DNA of 64,000 bases from Lepus europaeus (Eukaryota; Chordata; Mammalia; Lagomorpha; Leporidae), in assembly GCF_033115175.1 (NCBI RefSeq), contig NC_084835.1, positions 54,436,948-54,500,947 of the forward strand, given 5' to 3'. A program made the position numbers and the translations under genes. Below, in pieces: positions 34,304 to 48,631 of the stretch (position 1 is its first letter; each line of letters opens with the position of its first letter). Below the pieces are notes generated by a model. The model was given only the letters and a program-made list of their open reading frames with translations. It ran no database searches and was not told the origin of the DNA.

Positions 34304-35707
34304 CAATTACAGTCTTTTTTTAACTTTTATTTAATGAATATAAATTTCCAAAGTACAGCTTATGGGTTACAATGGCTTCCCCCCTCCCATAACTTCCCTC
34401 CCACTTGCAACCCTTCCCTTTCCCGCTCCCTTTCCCCTTCCATTCACATAAAGATTCATTTTCAATTCTCTTTATATACAGAAGATCAGTTTAGTACATA
34501 TTAGGTAAAGATTTCAACACTTTGCCCATATAGCAACATAAAGTGAAAAAACTACCATTGGAGTACTAATTATAGCATTAAATAACAATGTACAGCACAT
34601 TAAAGACAGAGATCCTACATAATCGTTTTTTAAAAAAATTAATTAATTTTCTATGCCATTTCCAATTTAACACCAGGTTGTTTTTTTTTTTCATTTCCAA
34701 TTCTCTTTATATACAGTAGATCGATTCAGTATATAATTAGTGAAGACCTCATCAGTTTGTACCCACACAGAAACACAAAGTATAAAAAATACTGTTTCAG
34801 TACTAGTTATAGCATCACTTCACATTAGACAACACGTTAAGGACAGATCCCACATGGGGTGTAAGTACACAGTGACTCCTGTTGCTGACTTAACAATTTG
34901 ACACTCCTGTTCATGGCGTCAGTAATCTCCCTAGGCTCTAGTCATAAGTTGCCAGGGCTATGGAAGCCTTTAGAGTTCGCTGACTTTGATCTTATTCCGA
35001 TAGGGTTATAGTCAAAGTGGAAGTTCTCTCCTCCCTTCGGAGAAGGGTACCTCCTTGTTTGATGGCCCCGTTCTTTCGACTGGGATCTCACTCACAGAGA
35101 TCTTTCATTTAGGTCTTTTTTTTTTCCATGGTTTCTTGGCTTTCCATGCCTACAATACTCTCATGGGCTCTTCAGCCAGATCCAATTGCCTTGAGGGCTG
35201 ATTCTGAGGCCAGAGTGTTGTTTAGGACGTCTGCCATTCTATGAGTCTGCTGTGTATCCCACTTCCCATGTTGGATTTTTCTCTCCCTTTTTGATTCTAT
35301 CAGTTAGTATTAGCAGACACTTGTCTTGTTGGTGTTATCCCTTTGACTCTTAGACCTATCAGAGCCATCAATTGTGAGCTGAAATTGATCACTTGGACTA
35401 GTGCGATGGCATTGGTAGATGCCACCTTGGGGGATTGTGTTGGAATCCCCTGGCACATTTCTAACTCCACCCTTTGCGGCAAGTGTGATTGAGCATGTCC
35501 CAAATTATACATCTCCTCCCTCTCTTTTCCCACTCTTAAATTTAACAGGGATCACTTTTCAGTTAAAATTTAAACACCTAAAATAATTGTGTGATAATTA
35601 CAGAATTCAACCACTAGTACTAGAACAACAACAACAAATACTAAAAAGGATAAAGTATTACATTGTACATCTAGAGTCAGGACAAGAGCTGATCAGGTCA
35701 TTGTTTC

Positions 35708-38700
35708 TTACAGTGTCCATTTCACTTCAAAAAGTTTCCCCTTTGGTGTTCCGTTGTCACCGATCAGGGAAAGCAAATGATATTTGTCTCTTTGGGACTG
35801 GCTTAATTCACTCAGCATGATGTTTTCCAGATTGCTCCATCTTGTTGCGAATGACCGGGTTTCATTGTTTCTTACTGCTGTATAGTATTCTATGGAGTAC
35901 ATGTCCCATAATTTCTTTATCCAGTCTACTGTTGATGGGCATTTGGGTTGGTTCCAGGTCTTAGCTATTGTGAATTGAGCTGCAATAAACATTAATGTGC
36001 AGATGGCTTTTTTATTTGCCAAATTAGTTTCCTTTGGGTAAATTCCAAGGAGTGGGATGGCTGGGTTGTATGGTAGGGTTATGTTCAGGTTTCTGAGGAA
36101 TCTCCAGACAGACTTCCATAGTGGCTTAACCAGTTTGCATTCCCACCAACAGTGGGTTAGTGTCCCTTTTTCCCCACATCCTCTCCAGCATCTGTTGTTG
36201 GTAGATTTCTGAATGTGAGCCATTCTCACCGGGGTGAGATGGAACCTCATTGTGGTTTTGATTTGCATTTATCTGATTGCTAGTGATCTTGAACATTTTT
36301 TCGTGTGTCTGTTGGTCATTTGGATTTCCTCTTTCGAAAAATATCTATTGAGGTCCTTGGCCCATCTCTTAAGTGGGTTGTTTGTTTTGTTGTTGTGGAT
36401 TTTCTTGATTTCTTTGTAGATTCTGGTTATCAATCCTTTATCTGTAGTATAGTTTGCGAATATTTTTTCCCATTCTGTTGGTTGCCTCTTCACTTTCCTG
36501 ACTGTTTCTTTTGAAGTACAGAAACTTCTCAATTTGATGCAATCCCAAATGTTAATTTTGGTTTTGACTGCCTGTGCTGCTGGAGTATTTTCCAAGAAGT
36601 CTTTGCCTGTACCTATATCTTGCAGGGTTTCTCCAATGCTCTCTAATAATTTGATGGTTTCAGGTCGTAGATTTAAGTCTTTAATCCATGTTGAGTGAAT
36701 TTTTGTGTAAGGTGATAGGTGTGGGTCTTGCTTCAAGCTTCTGCATGTGGAAATCCAATTTTCCCAGCACCATTTATTGAATAGACTGTCCTTATTCCAG
36801 GGATTGGATTTGGATCTTTGGCCAAATATAAGTTGGCTATAGATGTTTGGATTGATTTCTGGTGTTTCTATTCTGTTCCATTGGTCTATCCATCTGTTTC
36901 TGTACCAGTACCATGCTGTTTTGATAACAACTGCTCTGTAGTATGTTCTGAAATCAGGTATTGTGATGCCTCCGGCTTTGTTTTTGTTGTACAGGATTGC
37001 TTTGGCTATTCGAGGTCTTCTGTGTCTCCATATGAATTTCAGCATCATTTTTTCCAGATCTGAGAAGAAGGTCTTTGGTATCTTGATTGGTATTGCATTG
37101 AATGTATAAATTGCTTTTGGGAGAATAGACATTTTGATGATGTTGATTCTTCCAATCTATGAGCATGGAAGATTTCTCCATTTTTTGGTATCCTCTTCTA
37201 TTTCTTCCTTTAAGGTTTTGTAGTTTTCATCGTAGAGATCTTTAACGTCTTTGGTTAAGTTTATTCCAAGGTATTTGATTGTTTTTGTAGCTATTGTGAA
37301 TGGGATTGATTTTAGAAGTTCTTCCTCAGCCGTGGCATTGCCTGTGTATACAAAGGCTGTTGATTTTTGTGCATTGATTTTATATCCTGCTACTTTGCCA
37401 AACTCTTCGATGAGTTCCAGCAGTCTCTTAGTAGAGTTCTTTGGGTCCCCTAAATAAAGAATCATATCATCTGCAAAGAGGGATAGTTTGAGTTCGTGCT
37501 TCCCGATTTGTATCCCTTTAATTTCTTTTTCTTGCCTAATAGCTCTGGCCAAAACTTCCAGAACTATATTGAATAGCAGTGGTGAGAGAGGGCATCCCTG
37601 TCTGGTACCAGATTTCAGTGGAAATGCTTCCAACTTTTCCCCATTCAATAGGATGTTGGCCGTGGGTTTTTCATATATTGTTTTGATTGTATTGAGGAAT
37701 GTTCCTTCCATACCCAGTTTGCTTAGAGTTTTCATCATGAAAGGGTGTTGTATTTTATCAAATGCTTTCTCTGTGTCTATTGAGAGAATCATATGGTTTT
37801 TCTTCTGCAGTCTGTTAATGTAGTGTATTACATTGATTGTTTTGCGAATGTTGAACCATCCCTGCATACCAGGGATAAATCCCACTTGGTCTGGGTGGAT
37901 GATCTTTCTGATGTGTTGTTGCATTCTATTGGCCAGAAGTTTATTGAGTATTTTTGCATCTATGTTCATCAGGGATATTGGTCTGTAATTCTCTTTCAAT
38001 GTTGCGTCTCTTTCTGGCTTAGGAATTAAGGTGATGGTGGCTTCATAGAAAGAATTTGGGAGGATTCCCTCTTTTTCGATTGCTCTGAATAGTTTGAGAA
38101 GAATTGGAGTTAGTTCTTCTCTAAATGTCTGGTAGAACTCAGCAGTGAATCCGTCTGGCCCTGGGCTTTTCTTTGTTTGGAGGGCCTTTATTACTGTTTC
38201 AATTTCTATGTCAGTTATGGGTCTGTTTAGGTTTTCTATGTCTTCCTGGCTCAATTTAGGGAGGTTGCATGTGTCCAAGAATCTGTCCATTTCTGATAGA
38301 TTTCCCTGTTTGCTGGCATACAAGTCCTTGTAGTAATTTCTGATGATTCTTTTTATTTTTGCGGCGTCTGTTGTTACGTTTCCCTTTTCATCTCTGATCC
38401 TATTGATTTGGGTCTTTTCTCTTCTTTTTTTAGTTAGTTGGGCCAATGGGGTGTCAATTTTGTTTATTTTTTCAAAAACCAGCTCCTCGTTTGGCTGATT
38501 TTTTGTAATTTTTTTTGGATTCAATCCTGTTGATTTCTTCTCTGATTTTAATTATTTCTCTTCTCCTACTGGGTTTGGGTTTGGTTTGCTGCAGATTTTC
38601 TAGATCCTTGAGATGACTTGAAAGCTCATCTATTTGGTGCCTTTCCAATTTCTTGATGTAGGCACCTATTCATATAAACTTTCCTCTTAACACTGCTTTT

Positions 38701-39572
38701 GTTGTATCCCATAAGTTTTGGTATGTTGTGCTGTTATCCTCATTTACTTCCAGAAAATTTTTGATTTCTCTTTTAATTTCTTCTATGACCCATTGTTCAT
38801 TCAGGAGCATGTTGTTCAATCTCCATGTGTTTGCACGTGCTCTAGGGATTCCCGAGTTGCTAATTTCCAATTTCATTCCTTTGTGGTCTGAGAAGCTGCA
38901 TGGTATGATTCTAATTCTTTTGAATTTGCTGAGACTTGCTTTATGGCCTAGTATGTGGTCAATCCTAGAGAGGGTTCCATGTACTGCCGAGAAGAATGTA
39001 AAGTCCTTAGATGTAGGATGAAATGTTCTGTAGATATCTGTTAGATCCATTTGGGCTATAGTGTCATTTAAATCTACTGTCTCCTTGTTGATCTTCTGTC
39101 CTGTTGATCTGTCTATCTCTGAGAGTGGAGTATTGAAGTCCCCCAGTACTATTGTATTGGGGTCTAAGTCTCCCTTTAAGTCCCTTAACAAGTCTTTTAA
39201 ATAAGCTGGTGCCCTGTAATTAGGTGCATATACATTGATAATCGTTATATCTTCCTGTTGAATGGATCCCTTAATCATTAAATAGTGCCCCTCTTTGTCT
39301 CTCCTAACAGTTTTTGTGGTAAAGTTTATGTTGTCCGATATTAAGATGGCTACGCCCACTCTCTTTTCATTTCTGTTGGCATGGTATATCTTTTTCCAGC
39401 CTTTCACTTTCAGTCTGTATGGATCATTGTTGGAAAGATGAGTTTCTTGTAAGCAGCAAAAAGATGGGTTTTGTTCCTTAACCCAATCGGCCAATCGGTG
39501 TCTTTTAACTGGACAGTTCAAGCCATTAACATTCAATGTGACTATTGAGAAGGAGTAACTTTGCCCTGCCAT
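35708..39572 (-). pseudogene. L1 ORF2, broken
   Basis: Starts [17 protein letters not shown] at 39572 with all endonuclease residues present. It is interrupted by a TGA after RGKFI near 38668, a one-base loss in an A run near 38474 that shifts frame, a TAG after NLPCS near 37155, and a TAA after SLAIR near 36267. The FADD box and the C-terminal [18 protein letters not shown] motif survive. The last codons ([10 protein letters not shown]) differ from the intact copy. Confidence 0.93.
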
Positions 39573-39640
39573 TTGCCAAAGATACTTTCTAATATATAGT
39601 TTGAGATTCCTGTGATCTTTGGGTGTGAGGTTTCCTTCCT

Positions 39641-40702
39641 TTACCTTCTTTCATGTTGGTGACCGTGTTTCTGTGTTTCTGTATGTAACACATCTTTAAG
39701 CATCTTTTGCAGGGCTGGACGAGTGGCGACAAATTCTTTCAATTTCTGTTTGCTGTGAAAGGTCTTTATTTCACCTTCATTCATAAATGAGAGCTTTGCA
39801 GGATATAATATTCTGGGTTGGCAGTTTTTCTCTCTTAGTACCTGGGCTATGTCTCGCCATTCTCTCCTAGCTTGTAGGGTTTCTGATGAGAAGTCAGCTG
39901 TGAGTCTAATTGGGGATCCTCTGAGAGTAATCTGGCGTTTCTCTCTTGTACATTTTAGGATCTTTTCTTTGTGTTTCACTGTGGTGAGTTTGATTACGAC
40001 GTGTCGTGGTGAGGATCTCTTTTGGTCATGTTTATTGAGGGTTCTATGAGCTTCCTGTACTATGATGTCTCTGTCCTTCTCCAAACCTGGGAAATTTTCT
40101 GCTAGTATCTCACTAAAAAGGCCTTCTAATCCTTTCTCCCTCTCCATGCCTTCAGGAACTCCTAGGACCCGAATGTTGGGTTTTTTAATAGTATCCTGTA
40201 GATTCCCGACAGTATTTTTTAGATTTCTAATTTCCTCTTCTTTTCTTTGGTTTGCTTGTTTCCTTTCCTGTTCTCTGTCTTCTAATTCCGATATTCTCTC
40301 TTCTGCTTCACCCATTCTGTTTTTAAGGCTTTCTAATGTGTTTGTCATTTGATCTATTGATTTCTTCATTTCATTATGATTTCTCGTCACTATCACAGTT
40401 TATCGTTCTACTAGTTGTTTCATTTCATTTTGATTCCTCCTTAATATTTCATTTTCGCGTGAGAGATTTTCTATCTTGTCCATTAAGGATTTCTGTAGTT
40501 CAAGAATTTGTTTTTGAGAAATTCTTAATGTTCTTATCAATTTTTTGAGATCCGCGTCTTGCATTTCTTCGATCTCATCATCTTCATAATCTTGAATTGG
40601 GGTGTCTTTTTCATTTGGGGGCGTCATAGTGTCTTCCTTGTTCTTGTTACCTCGGGTTTTGCGTTTGTTGTTTGGCATGTTGGAGAAATTTGGATTCTTC
40701 AC
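39641..40702 (-). pseudogene. L1 ORF1, broken by one nonsense codon
   Basis: The minus strand reads as L1 ORF1 from about 40678 (MPNNKRKTRGNKNKED) to a TAA after QLVER near 40397, then resumes in the same frame to the normal end (HGHQHERR) at 39641. The stop falls in the coiled coil, where the intact copy has EQE. RRM and C-terminal domain are otherwise conserved ([22 protein letters not shown]). The copy at 50.7-51.7 kb has the same stop. Confidence 0.9.
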
Positions 40703-41609
40703 TGTGGTGTTTTTTCTTGTTACACTATGGCTGTATATTAAGTGGACTGTCTGCTTTCAGTGGAGCCTTAGAGGCTTGAGATGAGTGTGGAGTGAGGACT
40801 GTGTTTGGTTCCTCAGGGTTGAGGGTGTGTCAAAGATGACACTCCCAGGTTAGGTGCGGTAAATCTCTCTTTCTTTTTTTGATTCAAAAGGGAAGTAATT
40901 CCACACAGCTGAATGTAATTGGAGGTAGTTAGCAGGCAAATGATATACCCACAGGAGCCAGAGATCGGAAGCTCTTTCCCAAGGACCACACAGGGAATCT
41001 CTTTTGCACTCAGTGTGGGCTCCAATTCTCCTGCAGTCTCCCACTGGGTTGCCAAGTTAGATCCTAACCTCTTGTTATTTCACCCCTCCCCCCAGAGTCA
41101 CGTTTTTCTGCTAGGCTCAGGGCCGGTGCAGACCTGAGGTCGCCCTGCTTATGACGTATGTCCAAAATGGCACCTGCTCTTTGTCTTGCTAGCCTTGAGG
41201 GGTGAGTGGAGAGAGAGAAACTCGTGTCCGTATAGGTCACTTTTTTTTTCTTCTCTCTCTTCTAGTTAGCCTGGTGAACTTTTCCCCACGGGGTTTCAAG
41301 CCTCGTTCCCTCTAGTTTCCTCTTTCCGCTTTCCCGCTGGTGTCTCGGGCTATTGAGGTTCGGCTCACCTCGCGTTCCAGCGCTGGTGTGTTGAGTCTGC
41401 CGCTGGTGTCCCGAACTTGGGCTCCCATGCTCTCCACGCAGGTCCACTGTGAATCACTAGTTCCGGAAGAGTTTCCTCTGCTGTTTCATCCCCTACTCTT
41501 CCTTGACCCTGCAGTATCTCCACTTATATTAAACTGTCTCTCCTCCGGACTAATAGTGTGCTCCCTGCCTATTCCGCCATCTTAAATAAATCTCAATTAC
41601 AGTCTTTTT

Positions 41610-43555
41610 AAAGTTATTTTTAAATCATTGTCAGGTGATGTAGACCTCTCACTGCTGTCTCCCTCTTTCTCTGCAGTCTAAGCTATTGAACCTTTGCCTC
41701 TTGTACAATAAGTCCATTATTGTGAATGGAATTAGTCTTAGAACTTCTTTCTCAGCCTTGCCATTTTCTGGGTATACAAAGGCTACTGATTTTTGAGTGT
41801 CAATTTTATATCCTACAACTTTACTGAATCCTCTTTTGAAGGCAGATAGTCTTTTAGTGGACTTTTTTTTTTTGGATCCCCTATGTATAAAATCAAGGCA
41901 TCTGCAAAGAGGGTTAGTTTCACTTCCTCCTTTCCAATTTGTATCCCTTTGATTTGTTTTTCTTGCCTAAAAGCTGTGTCTAAAACTTTCAGGGCTATGT
42001 TGAATACCAGTGGTGAGACTGGACATTCTTGTCTAGTTCTGCATCTTAGTGAAAATGGTTCCAACTTTCCCCCATTTAAGAAGCTGGCCTTGGCCAGCTC
42101 TCTGCTATGGCCCGGGAAGGCAGTGGTGGATGGCCCAAGTCCTTGGGCCCTGCACCCGCATGGGAGACCAGGAGAAGCACCTGGCTCCTGGCTTCGGATC
42201 AGCGAGATGCTCCGGCTGCAGCGGCCATTGGAGGGTGAACCAATGGCAAAAAGGAAGACCTTTCTCTCTGTCTCTCTCTCTCACTATCCAATATGCCTGT
42301 CAAAAAAAAAAAAAGAAAAGAAACTGGCCTTGTATTTGTCATAAATTGCCTTGAATGCATTGAGAAATTTTCCTTCTACACTTCAGGTCTTTATCATGAA
42401 AGGATGTTGTGTGTTATTAAATAGTTTCTCTGCATCTATGGAGATGATCATATGGTCAATATGTTAATGTGATGTATCATATTTATTGAATTTTGCATAT
42501 TGAAACATTCCACCATAGGAGGGATAAATCTCACTTGGTGGGTGATTTTCCAGATATATTGTTGGGTTATATTAGCAAGTATGTGATTGATGATTTTTCA
42601 CATCTATGTTCATGAGTATTATTGGTCTATAATTACATTTCTTTTTTTGTATCTTTTTCTGTTTGGAACTAAGTTGATAATAGCCTCATAAAAGTAACTT
42701 TGGAGGATCTCCTCTCTTTCAATCATTTTTGAATAGCTTGAGAAGGATTGGTATTAGTTCATCTTTAAAAGTCTGGTAGAATTCAATAGTAATTCAATAG
42801 TGAAGCTATCTGTTGCTTTTCTTTGTTTGGAAGGTATTTATTACTGATTTGATCTCCATCTTGGTTATTTGTCTGTCTACATTTTGGATGTCTTCATGAC
42901 AGTTTTGCTAGATTGTATGTTAAGAGGAATCTCATCATTTCTTCTATATTTTCCAATTTGTTGGCAAATAGCCATTTGTAGTTATTCCTGATGATTCTTT
43001 TTTCTTCTGTGGTGTGCATTGCTACATCTGCTTTTTCAACTCTGATTTTAATAACTTGGGACTTCGTCATCTTTTTTTGATAATTTGTGCCAATTGTGTA
43101 TCAATTTTGCTTATGTTTTTAAAAAAAACGACTCTTCACTGATATTTTGTATTGTTTTTGTTTCCATTTTGTTTATCTATTCTCTAATATTATTTACTTA
43201 TTTCCCCTATTATTTTGGTTTGGTTTGTTGTTGTTTTTCTAGGTCCTTGAGATGCATTGGTAACTCATCTATTTGATGTTTTTCCAATTTCTTAATATAT
43301 TTTTATATATTTCCAATTGCTATAAACTTCCCTCTCAACACTACTTTAGCTGTATCCCATACATTTTGATATTGTCATCATCTTTCTTTTCCAGGATTTT
43401 TTATTTCCACTTTAATTTCTTCTATGACCTACTATTTATAAAATAGACTATTGTTCAATCTCCATGTATTTGCACATTTTCTAAAGACTCTTCAGTTGTT
43501 AATTTTCATCTTCATTACATTCTGGTCAGAAAAGATGCTTGGTATGAACTTGTGG
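41610..43555 (-). mobile_element. old L1 ORF2 fragment, minus strand
   Basis: Minus-strand frames give diverged L1 reverse transcriptase text, for example [15 protein letters not shown] and '[15 protein letters not shown]' (41813-42064), where the catalytic box has A in place of the second D. The match runs with many breaks toward the endonuclease region at about 43550. Interrupted by a CSINE at 42093-42318. 41610-41690 is not clearly L1. Confidence 0.85.
42093..42318 (+). repeat. 5'-truncated CSINE in an old L1
   Basis: The SINE begins at 'gccagctctctgctatggcc' and ends in an A run. The direct repeat agaagctggccttg (42079-42092) recurs with one mismatch at 42319-42332. Confidence 0.9.
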
Positions 43556-44674
43556 GGCGAGTATCCAGTGTGATACCCTAGCTGGTGTTGCAGATCTACT
43601 CTTGTTTTCAACAAGGGAGAGGGTATAGTCACCTCTCTTGGCTAGGTCATCAATGTCTGGGGTTATCCCACACTGGGTGCAACCCACACTGGTGCTGCCA
43701 TGTGAACTGCACAGACGATCTGAGTAGTCCTCAGTCTGAGCACAGATCCCTCTCCAATGACCCACCTCGTGCAATCAGGGAGCTCTGAGCCCCTTGTGCC
43801 AGATACAGTGATGGCTCAGAGAGCCAGTTATACCCTGTGCCCTGTTCAGTCACCAAGTTCCCACAGTCACAACATACAAGGCTCCCACAGTCACAGGATT
43901 TACAGGATCTTCTCTGTTCTGATAACTTATCATATCCACAGAGATAGCAGAGACATTCGCTGAGCCAGCTGACTGTGGGTATTCCACCTTGGCATTTTAA
44001 GTGCCTGTAATATGTTGAGAGAATGAGGGCACCTCACAGTCCTATATGGGTGCCAAGTCCTGTAAACCCTCCCAGCCATACTCAAAGTCAGTGGAGAATG
44101 TAGATTTTTTTCATCTGGTAAAATCCCTTGATCACATGGAAGCACAAGAGCCATGGCAACTGCCACTTTTGTCAAAATGATGCCTTCTCCCCACCAGTTT
44201 CCAGACACTTTTGTGGAGGGATATGAAGAAAGAAAAGTGCTTTTCTTTTGCTGGATTAGGTGGGTACATTGACCCACGTTAGGGCTCCAGGTAGGACTCA
44301 AAGACAGTGCAGTCTGCAAGGCTCTCCCTCTGGCAGCATCACCAGTAGTATGGGCTGCCACAGTCTGCTTTCACCTTGCACTCCAAAGCTGGTGTATCCT
44401 CCAGCTCTTGGCTGTGTGGGTCAGGTGTTGTATCTGCACTTGTTCCTGTGCAGTCTTCACCTTCCATGCTGCTCCACAACATCCTTCTTCCATCTGTAAG
44501 ATTTTTACCACAAATTTCTCTGTAATTCTGCCATGGGAATGCAGTTCCTCCACTTTTTTTTTCTATTTCTTTCCCCCTTATCTAAAATAGTATGTTTTTT
44601 TCACTATGAAGCTATCTTGGAATTGCCTATCCATTTCTTTTTTAACAAGATTTGATAGATCCTGATTTTCAAAT
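43556..44674. other. unassigned, possibly old L1 5' UTR
   Basis: It follows the old L1 endonuclease region without an ORF1. The moderately G+C-rich text and the closing 'gaagctatcttgg' could be a diverged L1 5' UTR, but the match is weak. The frames present have no recognised domain. Confidence 0.35.
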
Positions 44675-44694
44675 ATTTATTTCCATTACTTTTT

Positions 44695-45045
44695 TTAAAA
44701 ATTTTATTTATTTATTTTTTTGACAGGCAGAGTGGACAGTGAGAGAGACAGAAAGAAAGGTCTTCCTTTTCTGTTGGTTCACCCCCAAAGGGCACAGTGG
44801 CCAGTGCGCTGCGGCCGGCGCGTCATACTGATCCAAAGCCAGGAGCCAGGTGCTTCTCCTGGTCTCCCATGTGGGTGCAGGGCCCAAGGACTTGGGCCAT
44901 CTTCCACTGCACTCCCGGGCCACAGCAGAAAGCTGGACTGGAAGAGGAGCAACCCGGACAGAATCCGGTGCCCCGACCGGGACTAGGACCCAGGGTACCG
45001 GCACCACAGGTGGAGGATTATCCTATTGAGCCATGGCACTGGCCA
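44695..45045 (-). repeat. CSINE, minus strand
   Basis: Full-length reverse SINE with a 20-bp target-site duplication, atttatttccattacttttt, at 44675-44694 and 45046-45065. Confidence 0.95.
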
Positions 45046-45124
45046 ATTTATTTCCATTACTTTTTACTTTTCTAGGTTATTGACATAATATTGAGTGGTT
45101 CACATATTTTCTTGTTATACTTTT

Positions 45125-46072
45125 TCTTTTTTAAAAAATTTTAAAAAACTTTTATTTAGTAAATATAAATTTCCAAAGTACAGTTTATGGATTACAATGG
45201 CTTTTTCCCCACTATAACTTCCCTCCCACCCAAACTCCTCCTATCTCCCGCTACCTCTCCCATTCCATTCACATCCAGATTCACTTTCAATTATCTTTAT
45301 GTACAGAAGATCGATTTAGTATATATTAAGTAAAGATTTCATCAGTTTGCACCCACACAGAACATAAAGTGTAAAATACTGTTTCAGTACTAGTTATAGC
45401 ATTAATTCACATTGGACAACACATTAAGGACAGAAATCCTACATGAGGAGTAAGTACACAGTGACTCCTGTCATTGACTTAACAATTTGACAGTCTTGTT
45501 TATGGCGTCAGTAATCTCCCTAGGCTCTAGTCATGAGTTGCCAAGGCTATGGAAGCCTTTATAGTTCGCTGACTTTGATCTTATTTAGATAAGGTCAAAG
45601 TGGAAGTTCTCCCTTCAGAGAAAGGTACCTCCTTCTTTGATGGCCCCATTCTTTCTATTGGGATCTCACTCACAGAGATCTTTCATTTAGGTCCTCTTTT
45701 TTAATTTCTTTGCCAGAGTGTCTTGGCTTTTCATGCCTGAAATACTCTCATGGGCTCTTCAGCCAGATCTGAATGCCTTAAAGGCTGATTCTGAGGCCAG
45801 AGTGCTGTTTAGGACATCCGCCATTCTGTGAGTCTGCTGTGTATCCCACTTCCCATGTTGGATCCTTCTCTCCCTTTTTGATTCTATCAGTTAGTATTAG
45901 CAGACACTAGTCTTGTTTATGTGATCCCTTTGACTCTTAGACCTATCATTATGATCTATTGTGACCTGAAATTGATCACTTGGACTAGTGAGATGGCATT
46001 GGTACATGCCATCTTGCTGGGATTATATCAGAATCCCCTGGCACATTTCTAACTCCACCATTTGGGGCAAGT
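45125..46072 (-). mobile_element. 5'-truncated L1, 3' UTR only, minus strand
   Basis: Matches the 3' UTR of the larger L1 copies from 'acttttatttagtaaatata' to 'catttggggcaagtcc'. No coding part. The flanks are T-rich and only a weak duplication is visible. Confidence 0.88.
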
Positions 46073-47663
46073 CCATTTCTTTATTTTTAATAGTAACATA
46101 GTAATTATACATGTGTTTGTAAAACAGCGTGATAATTTCATATGAGTGTACAGTACAGAATGGTCAAATCAGGATAACTTGCATTCCCATCTCCTTAAAC
46201 ATTTTCAATTTGTTGAATTTGGGAAGCTCTGAACTCCTCTTTTCTAGATACTCATAAAATCTGGAGAGGACAACACTGTGACATAATGGGTTGGGCCACC
46301 ACTTGCAGTGCCAGCATCCCATATAAATACTTGTGAACTCTATTGTGTTGTTGGTCATTAGAACTGATTCGTCCTGTGTACATGTACAAATTATCCAAGC
46401 TCCATCTTTCCCTCATCACTCTTTTTTTTTTTTTTGACAGGCAGAGTGGATAGTGAGAGAGAGAGACAGAGAGAAAGGTCTTCCTTTTTGCCATTGGTTC
46501 ACCCTCCAATGGCTGCTGCAGCCGGCGCATCTCGCTGATCCGAAGCCAGGAGCCAGGTGCTTCTCCTGGTCTCCCATGGGGTGCAGGGCCCAAGGACTTG
46601 GGCCATCCACCACTGCCTTCCCGGGCCATAGCAGAGAGCTGGCCTGGAAGAGGGGCAACCGGGATAGAATCTGGCGCCCCAACTGGGACTAGAACCCGGT
46701 GTGCCGGCGCCACAAGGTGGAGGATTAGCCTGTTAAGCCACAGCGCCGGCCTCCCTCATCACTCTTGCTATTTCCAACATCAGTGATCAGTTTTCTGCTG
46801 TGTACATCTAGGGAATCTACTTTTAAGTATTTCAACATGCAGGTGAGAATCTGTGGCATTGGATTTTCATATCTGACTTTTGTCACTACTTAATATTCCC
46901 CAACTCTATTTTTGTTACCACAATTGATAGAATTTCAGCCCAATGGATGAATAATATTTCATTGTGTGTTTATACTATATTTATTTTGTCTATTTTTCAG
47001 TGGACGCCTTGATTATTTCTGTGTCTTGGTTATCATGAATAGTGCTGCATGGGAACAAGATGTCTCTTCAATACACTCATTTCATTTCCTCTTCATATTT
47101 CCTCATCATAAGTAGTGGAGTAGTTGGAGCATATCATAGTTCCATTTGCAGTTTTGGAGAAATTTTCATGCTGTTTTCCATGGTGGGTGTACTAATATTC
47201 TCATAAGGAAAGAGGTCCTCTTTGCATTACTTTTTGTCTTTTTATAACTAGGGTGAGTTGATAAATCATTGTGATTTCAGTTTCTGTTTCCCTGATTTTT
47301 GGTGATTAGATCATTTTATATTCTTGGGGGCCATTTATATATATTCATTTGAAATATTTATTTAGATCATTGACCCATTTTAAAACTCAGATTATTTGCT
47401 TTATTGCTATTTAATCTTTTCAGCTGTTATGTTTATTGGGTATTAATCCCCTGATAGATGAGATGAATAATTTGTAAATATATTCTCCCATTCTACAGCT
47501 GTCCATTCACTCTCTTGATTGTATCTTTTTCTGCACAGTAGCTTCTTCATTTTATATAATGCTAATTGTTTAATTTTGTTTTCTTTTTGCTTTGGTTTCT
47601 TGGATCATATCTAAAAACTACTACCTATACTAATGTCCTGAAGTCTATTCATTGTGTGCTATT
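46073..47663 (-). mobile_element. old L1 3' part, minus strand
   Basis: 'agtaattatacatgtgtttg' and 'tggtcaaatcaggataac' resemble the 3' region of older mammalian L1s. From about 46930 to 47660 the minus strand follows the C-terminal ORF2 order of the other copies at much higher divergence. A CSINE lies at 46424-46752 and a CSINE head fragment near 46266-46326. The same old L1 probably resumes at about 53480. Confidence 0.75.
46424..46752 (-). repeat. CSINE, minus strand
   Basis: Full-length reverse SINE with a perfect 14-bp target-site duplication ccctcatcactctt at 46410-46423 and 46753-46766. Confidence 0.95.
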
Positions 47664-48631
47664 TTTCAGGTCATCTTTTTAATTTAATTTTTTTATTTTT
47701 TTTTATCTTTTATTTAGTGAATATAAATTTCCAAAGTACAGCTTATGGATTACAATGGCTTCCCCCCCCCCATAACTTCCCTCCAACCCGCAACCCTCCC
47801 TTTTCCCACTCGCTCTCCCTTTCCATTCACATCAAGATTAATTTTCAATTCTCTTTATATACAGAAAATCAGTTTAGTGTATATAAAGATTTCAACAGTT
47901 TGCCCTCACATAGCAACACAAAGTGAAAAAATACTGTTGGAGTTCTAATTATAGCATTAAATAACAGTGTACAGCACATTAATGACAGAGATCCTGCATG
48001 ATATTTTTTTTAAAAAATTGATTAATTTTCTATGTAATTTCCAATTTAACACCAAGGGTTTTTTTTTTTCATTTTCAATTATCTTTATATACAGGAGATT
48101 GATTCAGTATATACTAAGTAAAGACTTCATCAGTTTGCACCCACACAGAAACACAAAGTATAAAAATACTGTTTCAGTACTAGCTATATCATTACTTCAC
48201 ATTGGACAACCCATTAAGGACAGATCCCACATGGGACGTAAGTACACAGTGACTCTTGATGTTGATTTAACAATTTAACATTCTTGTTTATGGCGTCAGT
48301 AATCTCCCTAGGCTCTAGTCATGAGTTGCCGAGGCTGTGGAAGCCTTTAGGGTTTACCGACTTCGATCTTATTCCGACAGGGTCATAGTACATCTCCTCC
48401 CTCTCTTTTTCTCATTCTTATATTTAACCAGGATCACTTTTCAGTTAAGATTTAAATACCTAAGAATAATTGTGTGTTAATTACAGAGTTCAACCACTAG
48501 TACTAGAACAAAAAAATACTAAAATGGATAAAGTATTACATTGTACATCAACGGTCAGCACAAGAGCTGATCAAGTCATTGTTTCTCATAGTGTCCATTT
48601 CACTTCAACAAGTTTCCCCTTTGGTGCTCAG

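Larger units (their letters stand above)
34320..41593 (-). mobile_element. full-length but inactivated L1
   Basis: A second complete L1 of about 7.3 kb on the minus strand, flanked by a perfect 16-bp target-site duplication, caattacagtcttttt, at 34304-34319 and 41594-41609. The order is 5' UTR (41593-40680), ORF1, ORF2 and 3' UTR (35707-34320). Its 5' UTR differs from that of the intact copy and ends in 'attccgccatctt' on the plus strand. ORF1 has one stop and ORF2 has at least three stops and a frameshift. It landed next to an older L1 that starts near 41690. Confidence 0.95.
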